A DNA stretch of 42,285 bases. It comes from Actinokineospora spheciospongiae (GTDB lineage Bacteria; Actinomycetota; Actinomycetes; Mycobacteriales; Pseudonocardiaceae). Below the pieces are notes generated by a model. The model saw only the letters and a list, made by a program, of their open reading frames with translations, ran no database searches and had not been told where the DNA came from. The position numbers and the translations under genes are program-made. This document shows, in pieces, positions 37,158-42,285 of the stretch. Location of the stretch: NCBI RefSeq assembly GCF_000564855.1, contig NZ_AYXG01000209.1, positions 1 to 42,285 of the forward strand. The letters run 5' to 3'. How positions within the stretch are numbered: position 1 is the first letter of the stretch; the number at the start of each line of letters is the position of its first letter.

Positions 37158-37188
37158 GTTCTAGATCGATCCCGCAGGCGGGTGACAA
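37158..37188 (-). promoter_or_regulatory. Probable promoter of the pentose phosphate operon
   Basis: On the minus strand TTGTCA (37183-37188) is a good -35. TAGAAC (37158-37163, 19-bp spacer) or the overlapping TCTAGA (37160-37165, 17-bp spacer) can be the -10. TACGCT at 37224-37229 is another possible -10 further upstream. Confidence 0.5.
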
Positions 37189-37301
37189 GGTTCGACCCGC
37201 AGTTCATCCCTGGTCCACGGGTAAGCGTAGTCCGCCCGCGGATCGGATGTGATCTCCGACCGAAAGCGGGCCACGCCGGACCACCCGGCAGGGGTACCCG
37301 A

Positions 37302-37315
37302 TAACCGCGCGGTTA
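37302..37315. promoter_or_regulatory. 14-bp perfect palindrome between tkt and ctaB
   Basis: TAACCGCGCGGTTA is fully self-complementary. It overlaps TAACAT (37314-37319), a possible -10 for ctaB. The rest of the 318-bp tkt-ctaB gap holds no gene. Candidate operator for a dimeric regulator of ctaB or of both genes. Confidence 0.5.
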
Positions 37316-37415
37316 ACATTTGCCCGGTGCCGCGGTCGTCGCCGCGGTGCGGACGCACTCGCCGTGACCGGCGTTACACCTGGTCGTGGCGGGTACCCAC
37401 CACCTGAGGAGCGCG

Positions 37416-38363
37416 ATGTCGTCGGTGACCCCCGTGCCCGTCGACCCGCGCGCCGAACAGGCACCGCGCACCACCCTCTCGGTGGTGAAGGCGTACGTCG
37501 CGCTGACCAAGCCGCGCATCATCGAACTGCTCCTGGTCACCACCGTCCCGGCGATGATGCTCGCCGCCCGCGGCATCCCCTCGCCGTGGCTGGTGCTGAC
37601 CACCCTCATCGGCGGCTCGATGGCCGCGGGCAGCGCCAACGCCCTCAACTGCGTCGTCGACGCCGACATCGACGCGGTCATGAAGCGGACCAAGTCCCGC
37701 CCCCTGGCCCAGCACGCGGTCCCGACCCGCTCCGCGCTCATCTTCGGCGTGGTCCTGGGCGTGCTCTCCTTCGCCTGGCTGTGGACGACGACGAACCTGC
37801 TCGCCGCGGCCATGGCCGTCGGCGCCATCCTGTTCTACGTCCTCGTCTACACGATGATCCTCAAGCGCCGCACCGCGCAGAACATCGTCTGGGGCGGCGC
37901 CGCGGGCTGCATGCCGGTCGTCATCGGTTGGTCGGCGGTCACCGGCGAAGTCGCCTGGCCCGCCCTGGTCATGTTCGGCGTCATCTTCTTCTGGACCCCC
38001 CCGCACTTCTGGGCCCTGGCGATGAAGTTCCGCGACGACTACGCCGCCGCGGGCGTCCCCATGCTCCCGGTCGTGGCCACCCCGCAGCAGGTGGCCAAGC
38101 AGATCGTCATCTACTCCTGGGTGATGGTCGCCTGGACCCTGCTCCTGCTCCCCGCCACCGGCTGGGTCTACGCGGCGTTCGCGCTGCTGGCGGGCGCGTG
38201 GTTCCTGGTGTTCGCGCACCGGTTGAACAGCGCGGTGCGCAAGGGCGAGCCGAACAACCCGATGAAGCTGTTCCACCTGAGCAACTCGTACCTGACCCTG
38301 GTCTTCGTGGCCCTCGCGGTCGACTCCGCCCTGTCCCTGCCGGTCCTGGGCCTGCCCTTCTGA
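37416..38363 (+). CDS. ctaB: Protoheme IX farnesyltransferase (heme O synthase)
   Basis: 315 residues from the ATG at 37416, which has TGAGGAG 4-5 nt upstream. UbiA-family membrane prenyltransferase that adds a farnesyl chain to heme B for cytochrome oxidase. First Asp motif [15 protein letters not shown], basic cytoplasmic loop [17 protein letters not shown], and about nine helices. The divergent tkt/ctaB arrangement is conserved in mycobacteria. Confidence 0.96.
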   Translation: MSSVTPVPVDPRAEQAPRTTLSVVKAYVALTKPRIIELLLVTTVPAMMLAARGIPSPWLVLTTLIGGSMAAGSANALNCVVDADIDAVMKRTKSRPLAQHAVPTRSALIFGVVLGVLSFAWLWTTTNLLAAAMAVGAILFYVLVYTMILKRRTAQNIVWGGAAGCMPVVIGWSAVTGEVAWPALVMFGVIFFWTPPHFWALAMKFRDDYAAAGVPMLPVVATPQQVAKQIVIYSWVMVAWTLLLLPATGWVYAAFALLAGAWFLVFAHRLNSAVRKGEPNNPMKLFHLSNSYLTLVFVALAVDSALSLPVLGLPF

Positions 38364-38380
38364 GCGGGACCGCCGCCACC

Positions 38381-38398
38381 CACGGCTGAACGGCCGTG
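38381..38398 (+). terminator. Weak hairpin after ctaB
   Basis: CACGGC and GCCGTG form a 6-bp stem with a 6-nt loop 18 nt past the stop. The following 200 bp to the convergent HD gene contain no gene I can support. Confidence 0.35.
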
Positions 38399-38601
38399 AT
38401 GAACCGGGTGCGGCGATGGACACGGCTGATCCACCCCGCGTCCAGGCGCATGGCATCCGGGGTCCGAGCACTTGGTGGCCTGGGTGGACGGCGATCGTCT
38501 CGATGGTGGTCAGGGTTGCGCGGACCCGTCCACCTCGTCGCCGTCCACCGCGACCTGGGGACACGTCCACCGGCGGCTCCGGGTGGGCACGTCGCTGACG
38601 G

Positions 38602-39240
38602 TCAGGACGCCACTGCCGTCAGGAGGCGTTCCACTGTGGGGTCGTCGAGGGATTCCTTGATGCAGTGCCACAGTTCCAGGTTGGCCGTGGCCCAGCGGGA
38701 GTACGCCGTCGCGGCTTCGGGGGAGTAGAAGTAGAAGCCCTCTTCGTGCGGGACGTGCTGTTCGCCGACGATCTTGTTCGCCAGTTCGCGTAGGCCGATG
38801 CCGTTCTCGGCGAGGTACTTGTGCGCGAGCACCACCGGGGTCACCGGCAGGGCCTTGAACAGCGTGTCCGCGTCCGACAGGGCCTGGGCCTCCAGCGAGA
38901 TGTCGCGGTGGCGGTTGGCCATCTCCGCCTCGTCGACCAGTGCGTCGATCCAGTCGACGAGGTCGGGGGTGACGCCCGCGGAGTCCAGGATGTCGCGGCG
39001 CAGGCCGCTGCCCGCCGCGGCGGGGGAGTTGCGGCGGACCAGGTAGTTCACGTCGTGGACCAGTGCCGCGGTCTCCACCACCGGGGTGTCCGAGCCGTTG
39101 AGGTCGGCGAACTCGACCGCCTTGTCCCGGACGAAGCTGACGTGGTGCCAGCCGTGGAACGGCAGGTTGCGGGCGTAGTGCGTGCACAGGTCCCTGACCT
39201 GCTTCTCCACCAGTTCGATCGTCGAGCGTGTGATGGACAT
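38602..39240 (-). CDS. HD-domain protein (probable metal-dependent phosphohydrolase)
   Basis: 212 residues. HD-superfamily metal ligands are visible: H32/H33 in FHGWHHVSFV, H62-D63 in ALVHDVNYL and a later Asp (D123 or D125 in SDADTLF). Insert residues NSPAAAGSGLRRDILDS and an aromatic segment GFYFYSPEAATAYSRWA are unlike housekeeping dNTPases. The ATG has GGGAGGGG upstream. Third gene of a co-directional cassette with a cupin-like and a two-TM protein. Likely substrate is a nucleotide or phosphate ester, which is only inferred from the fold. Confidence 0.8.
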   Translation of the reverse strand: MSITRSTIELVEKQVRDLCTHYARNLPFHGWHHVSFVRDKAVEFADLNGSDTPVVETAALVHDVNYLVRRNSPAAAGSGLRRDILDSAGVTPDLVDWIDALVDEAEMANRHRDISLEAQALSDADTLFKALPVTPVVLAHKYLAENGIGLRELANKIVGEQHVPHEEGFYFYSPEAATAYSRWATANLELWHCIKESLDDPTVERLLTAVAS

Positions 39241-39290
39241 CGGTAGTACCCCTCCCATAGGCCGTGGGTGGGGTGATGGTAAGCCGCCGC

Positions 39291-39914
39291 TCAGAGCAGG
39301 CTGGTCAGTTCGGCCAAGCGCGACTCGACTGGGGTGTGCCGGTGGCCGATGCCGGTGGCGGGGTCGTAGGACAGGCTCCAGGCGCGGACCGGGCGCGACT
39401 TGACCAGGAACGTCATCGTCGTGTCCAGGGCGGTCGGGATGCGGTGGAACTGCTCGGCGGTCAGCACCCCCGACTCGCCCGGCAGGCAGTCGGCGCGGCT
39501 GGTCAGCTCCGCTCCGGTGATCAGGCCGGTGTGCTCGTCGACCGTCGCGCGGAAGCGCTCGTGGCGGTAGCCGCCGGAGAGGATGACCGTGCAGAAGTGG
39601 TAGCGGTGGTTGTGCACCGAGTCGGCGTAGCCCGCCCGCCAGTCCTGCTGCGGCTTGTACTCGTGCAGCCAGAACGAGAACGGCTCGGCCGTGCGGTCGC
39701 GCAGGCACCAGGCGAAGTGGGTGGTGGTCTCCCGGGAGCGGGCGATCAGCGCCGCCGCGTTGGCCGGGGCCATCCCCAGCAGGTGGCTGCGCAGCACCGA
39801 GCGCAGCCCGGGGCCGTCGGCCCAGGACAGCACCTGTTCGTGCGCGGCCGCCCACCGCTGGTGGCCCAGGTCCGCGGCGCGCATCCGCGCGGCGAGGTCG
39901 GACAGGTCCGGCAC
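39291..39914 (-). CDS. Cupin-like protein
   Basis: 207 residues. A central cupin-type stretch SVHNHRYHFCTVILSGGYRH has possible metal ligands H101, H103 and H106. The second half (AEQFHRIPTALDTTMTFLV, IGHRHTPVESRL) can complete a beta barrel, as in cysteine-dioxygenase-like or WbuC-like cupins. The N-terminal 80 residues are helical. No signal peptide. GTG start 4 nt after the two-TM gene stop, so co-translated with it. Enzyme activity cannot be told from sequence. Confidence 0.7.
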   Translation of the reverse strand: MPDLSDLAARMRAADLGHQRWAAAHEQVLSWADGPGLRSVLRSHLLGMAPANAAALIARSRETTTHFAWCLRDRTAEPFSFWLHEYKPQQDWRAGYADSVHNHRYHFCTVILSGGYRHERFRATVDEHTGLITGAELTSRADCLPGESGVLTAEQFHRIPTALDTTMTFLVKSRPVRAWSLSYDPATGIGHRHTPVESRLAELTSLL

Positions 39915-39918
39915 GGGG

Positions 39919-40932
39919 TCAGCCTCCCAACTCGGCTTTGGCGGCGAAGTCGCGGCGGAACGCGTGGAAGCGCTCGGCCAGCTCCCGGAACCGCTCCTCG
40001 GTGGGCTGCTCCCCGGTGACCGCGGCGAAGTGCGCCAGGAACTCGTCCCGGGTGGTCTCCGGTGTGATCACGAACCGCGCGCCGTCGGTGGCGTGCAGCC
40101 GGGCGAACTCGGCGCGCTGCATGCCGTAGAGGAACGACCCCTCGGAGAACCGCAGCGACCGCGGGTAGAGCGACTGCGAGCCGGACACCGAGCTGTAGAG
40201 CGTCACCCACACGCTGTCGTCGAACATCTCCAGCCGGTCCAGCGGCGGGTCGGCCACCGCGGTGACCTCGATGGACGTGCACCGGCCGCGGGCGAGGAAC
40301 AGCCCGACCAGCCCGATGCGGATCTCCTCGTGCAGCGCCTCCTGCACCCGCTCGTACTCGGTCTCGTAGTCGGCGTCGGCCCCCTTGTGCCGCAGCTTGT
40401 GCCGGGCCCGGCCGGTGACCGAGCCGCGGGCGCGCGGGTCGGCGACCACCGCGCGCACCTCCCACTCGGCGTGCGCCAGCAGCAGCCGCACCGCGGCATA
40501 GCGGCCGGAGAACCCGCGGAAGAGGAACTGCCGGGTGGCACCGAGGTCGCGCATCATCAGGGCGTTGAACGCCGGGTCCGGGTCGGTGGTCGCCTCGAAC
40601 ACGTGCGTGGGGAAGAACTCCGCGTTCAGCGAGCGGTACTCGTCCGACAGCTCGCGCAGGGCCTTGCGGCTCTCCTCGACCAGCGGGGTGACCATCGCCC
40701 GCTGCGCGGCGGAGGCGGTGATCAGCGTCTGGCCGAACCCGATCACCGCCGAGACGAACGTCCCGGTCCCCAGTGCGGTGAGCAGGTTCTTCGGTGTCCC
40801 GGCGTCGATCGAGCCCGCTGCCCACGTGGACAGACCGGACACGACGAGCAGGACCGACAGCAGCAACCCGGTTCGGGTCCAGAACATCTCCTGGATCGCG
40901 TGGGTGCGGAGCCGTCCGGCGTCCGCGGGCAC
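39919..40932 (-). CDS. Two-TM protein with uncharacterised cytoplasmic domain
   Basis: 337 residues. Helices at about 21-41 and 51-72 are followed by a soluble domain of about 260 residues: FLFRGFSGRYAAVRLLLAH, a strand EVRAVVADPRARG, a basic segment, then EMFDDSVWVTLYSS and LYPRSLRFSEGSFLYG, ending FVITPETTRDEFLAHFAAVT. No known catalytic motif is clear (no HKD, no kinase or nuclease signature). The fold may be distantly phospholipase-D-like. I recall similar C-terminal motifs in actinomycete hypothetical proteins. AGGAGGT lies 8 nt before GTG. First gene of the cassette. Confidence 0.75.
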   Translation of the reverse strand: MPADAGRLRTHAIQEMFWTRTGLLLSVLLVVSGLSTWAAGSIDAGTPKNLLTALGTGTFVSAVIGFGQTLITASAAQRAMVTPLVEESRKALRELSDEYRSLNAEFFPTHVFEATTDPDPAFNALMMRDLGATRQFLFRGFSGRYAAVRLLLAHAEWEVRAVVADPRARGSVTGRARHKLRHKGADADYETEYERVQEALHEEIRIGLVGLFLARGRCTSIEVTAVADPPLDRLEMFDDSVWVTLYSSVSGSQSLYPRSLRFSEGSFLYGMQRAEFARLHATDGARFVITPETTRDEFLAHFAAVTGEQPTEERFRELAERFHAFRRDFAAKAELGG

Positions 40933-41010
40933 GGCAAGCCACCTCCTGGTGCCCCGGGGAGAGGGCAGGGTGTTGGGCGGGGGGAAGTCACGGAAAAGGT
41001 GCGGAAGGTC

Positions 41011-41038
41011 ACCCTACGCGCAATTTGCTGACGGGAAA
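41011..41038 (-). promoter_or_regulatory. Possible promoter of the two-TM/cupin/HD cassette
   Basis: On the minus strand TAGGGT (41011-41016) is -10-like, with TTTCCC 16 bp upstream. Transcription would start near 41004 and give a leader of about 70 nt. Confidence 0.35.
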
Positions 41039-41077
41039 ATGCGTAATTCGGGTGAGAGTTCACCGCCGGTCACCCGG

Positions 41078-41105
41078 TTGACGCGTACCGGCCGGTATCT
41101 ACACT
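41078..41105 (+). promoter_or_regulatory. Strong vegetative promoter of the FKBP gene
   Basis: TTGACG (41078-41083) and TACACT (41100-41105) are spaced 16 bp. The ATG is 8 nt after the -10, so the mRNA is probably leaderless. Confidence 0.65.
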
Positions 41106-41113
41106 GCTCGACC

Positions 41114-41668
41114 ATGCGGAACCTCGGCAAGATCGTGCTCGCGGCGGCCCTGGCCACCGGTCTGACCGCCTGCGGCTCGTCGGACCAGGCGTCCCCCGGT
41201 TCGGCCGGTGGGGTCACGATCGGCAAGACGACGACCACCACCACGGCGAGCAACCTGCCCGCCTGCACAGTCGACCAGATCCCGATCGGCGGCCAGGCGG
41301 GGGCGAAGCCGACGATCACCGTCCCGGACACCTGCTCGCCGCCGAAGGAACTGCTGAGCAAGGACCTCGTCGTCGGCACCGGCAAGGACGTCACCGCCGG
41401 GGTGACCATGCAGACCCACTACGTGCTGGTCACCTGGTCGGACAAGGTCGAACTGGACAACTCCTGGGACCGCGGCGAGACGTACCCGCTGCAGAACGTG
41501 GGCAAGGCCGGCGTCATCGACGGCTGGAACGAGGGCGTCATCGGCATGAAGGAGGGCGGCCGCAGGCTGCTGGTCATCCCGCCGGACAAGGGCTACGGCC
41601 AGGGCGGCAACGGCGTAAAGCCCAACGAGACCCTGGTCTTCGTGGTCGACGCGGTGGCTGTCTCCTGA
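41114..41668 (+). CDS. FKBP-type peptidyl-prolyl isomerase lipoprotein
   Basis: 184 residues. Lipobox LTAC with C20 after a short hydrophobic signal, then a Thr/Ser-rich spacer. The FKBP domain covers about residues 80-184: VVGTGKDVTAGVTMQTHYVLVTW, VIDGWNEGVIGMKEGGRRLLVIPPDKGYG, and LVFVVDAVAV. Key FKBP positions (D in ELDNSWDRG, W in GWNEG, Y in GYG) are kept. Acts outside the membrane on exported proteins. Leaderless start below a strong promoter. Confidence 0.93.
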   Translation: MRNLGKIVLAAALATGLTACGSSDQASPGSAGGVTIGKTTTTTTASNLPACTVDQIPIGGQAGAKPTITVPDTCSPPKELLSKDLVVGTGKDVTAGVTMQTHYVLVTWSDKVELDNSWDRGETYPLQNVGKAGVIDGWNEGVIGMKEGGRRLLVIPPDKGYGQGGNGVKPNETLVFVVDAVAVS

Positions 41669-41685
41669 TCCCGGAGGGGGCGGGC

Positions 41686-41733
41686 GCGACCGACGCCGCG
41701 ACCGACGCCGCGACCGACGCCGCGATCGACGAC
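41686..41733 (+). repeat. Four 12-bp tandem repeats before marR
   Basis: GCGACCGACGCC occurs three times in succession and a fourth copy (GCGATCGACGAC) has two changes. The block ends immediately before the marR GTG and is in frame with it, reading ATDA four times. Possible variable-length leader or N-terminal extension. Confidence 0.75.
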
Positions 41734-42177
41734 GTGGCCGATGACGCGGTCGCGTCCTGGCCGACCGGTCGGCTGTTGTCGGTGGCCGCCCGGCTGGTCG
41801 AGGGCTCCTGGGAGCGGGCGCTGGCCGAGCGCGGGCTGACCCACGCGGGACTGATCGCGCTGCACCTGCTGGTCGGCGGTCCGCAGTCGCAGCGGGCGCT
41901 GGCCCGCGGTGCGCGGGTCACCGACCAGACCATGAGCCGCACGGTCGACCGGCTGCTCCGGGCCGGGTTCGTCGACCGGGTGGTCGACGGCGCGGACCGG
42001 CGGCGGATGCTGGTGACGCTCACCGAGTCGGGCCGCGCCGTGCACGCCGAGGCGGTGCGGGCTGAGCGTGAGGACCCCGCGGTGCTGGGTGCGCTGGTGG
42101 ACTACGAGGCGTTTCGTCAGCAGTTGGTGGCGTTGGTCCAGGCGCTGGGGCCGGGTGGGCAGGCTGGGCCGCAGTAG
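41734..42177 (+). CDS. MarR-family transcriptional regulator
   Basis: 147 residues from GTG 41734. Winged helix with SQRALARGARVTDQTMSRTVDRLLRAGFVDRV and the wing DGADRRRMLVTLTESGRAVHAEA, typical of MarR dimers. No ribosome binding site directly precedes the GTG. The frame stays open upstream through the 12-bp repeats but offers no standard start, so the true N-terminus is uncertain. A GGAGGGGG at 41673-41680, 53 nt upstream, suggests an earlier non-canonical start is possible. Regulon unknown. Confidence 0.88.
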   Translation: MADDAVASWPTGRLLSVAARLVEGSWERALAERGLTHAGLIALHLLVGGPQSQRALARGARVTDQTMSRTVDRLLRAGFVDRVVDGADRRRMLVTLTESGRAVHAEAVRAEREDPAVLGALVDYEAFRQQLVALVQALGPGGQAGPQ

Positions 42178-42239
42178 TACCCAGCTTCTGTTTCAGGACC
42201 GGTCTTTTTGGCGGGGGTGCCGGTCTTTTGCTGGTGGGT
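42178..42239 (+). terminator. Weak terminator-like region after marR
   Basis: ACCGG (42198-42202) can pair with CCGGT (42220-42224), followed by CTTTT; a second T run lies in the loop. The stem is only 5 bp, so the call is tentative. Confidence 0.3.
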
Positions 42240-42263
42240 GCCCGGCTGGGTGGATGTGTTTGG
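42240..42263. repeat. Short dispersed repeat, right copy
   Basis: Inverted partner of bases 13-36, identical at 22 of 24 positions. Lies in the intergenic tail after marR; no gene is visible from here to the window end. Confidence 0.55.
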
Positions 42264-42285
42264 CCGGGGCCCCTATGGCGATCAT

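Noticed and set aside
35088-37304. A 738-codon open frame on the plus strand opposite transketolase
   Set aside because: It is the antisense of tkt, which has intact motifs. Its protein is Arg/Gly/Val-rich low-complexity sequence typical of shadow frames in GC-rich DNA.
38400-38600. Small frames between ctaB and the HD gene (for example from 38416)
   Set aside because: No ribosome binding site, no homology and mixed third-position bias; treated as a convergent intergenic region.

Overview
The window is very GC-rich DNA with strong G/C bias at third codon positions and many GTG starts. Its gene order closely follows the Mycobacterium tuberculosis Rv1409-Rv1451 block (ribG, ribC, ribA2, ribH, PH-like membrane protein, uvrC, rapZ, yvcK, whiA, gap, pgk, tpi, secG, then devB-opcA-zwf-tal-tkt reading back towards ctaB). 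This points to a chromosomal segment of a filamentous actinobacterium. Order Pseudonocardiales (Actinokineospora/Saccharothrix/Actinosynnema-like) is my inference from protein character, not a database result.

Layout. (1) 0.3-4.2 kb: riboflavin operon ribD-ribE-ribBA-ribH plus a small PH-like membrane protein, with overlapping or close junctions. (2) 4.2-7.0 kb: accessory insert with a MazF-type toxin and ribbon-helix-helix antitoxin, a small membrane protein on the other strand, a Tat/lipobox Rieske protein and a secreted SGNH hydrolase. (3) 7.1-12.1 kb: uvrC-rapZ-yvcK-whiA (DNA repair, carbon/cell-envelope control, sporulation regulator). (4) 12.6-15.6 kb: gap-pgk-tpiA (lower glycolysis). 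(5) 15.7-18.6 kb: accessory minus-strand genes: a serine beta-lactamase-like hydrolase, a broken gene and a GH64 beta-1,3-glucanase. (6) 18.8-19.5 kb: secG and rbpA. (7) 19.6-28.5 kb: variable region with an orphan histidine kinase, fused pabAB, a SigG-like ECF sigma factor divergent from an alpha/beta hydrolase, an MFS gene scar, a divergent ArsR/MFS pair with a clear tandem operator, and a polytopic membrane protein. (8) 28.8-37.1 kb, minus strand: oxidative and non-oxidative pentose phosphate operon tkt-tal-pgi-zwf-opcA-pgl, followed by a strong hairpin. (9) 37.4 kb: ctaB, divergent from tkt. (10) 38.6-40.9 kb, minus strand: a three-gene cassette (two-TM protein, cupin-like protein, HD-domain protein). 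(11) 41.1-42.2 kb: an FKBP lipoprotein and a MarR regulator.

Functionally the core genes tie carbon flux (gap/pgk/tpi, pentose phosphate enzymes, YvcK, RapZ) to cofactor supply (riboflavin, p-aminobenzoate, heme O). The accessory inserts carry stress, secretion and efflux functions. Several genes look leaderless, with a -10-like hexamer 7-8 nt before the start codon. The least explained pieces are the two-TM/cupin/HD cassette at 38.6-40.9 kb, a 46-bp near-perfect inverted repeat containing the uvrC -10 region, the tandem operators between arsR and the MFS gene, an intergenic segment ending in a 17-bp-stem terminator before gap, and an over-represented palindrome TCCACWGTGGA. No tRNA, rRNA, CRISPR array, insertion sequence or FMN riboswitch was recognised.
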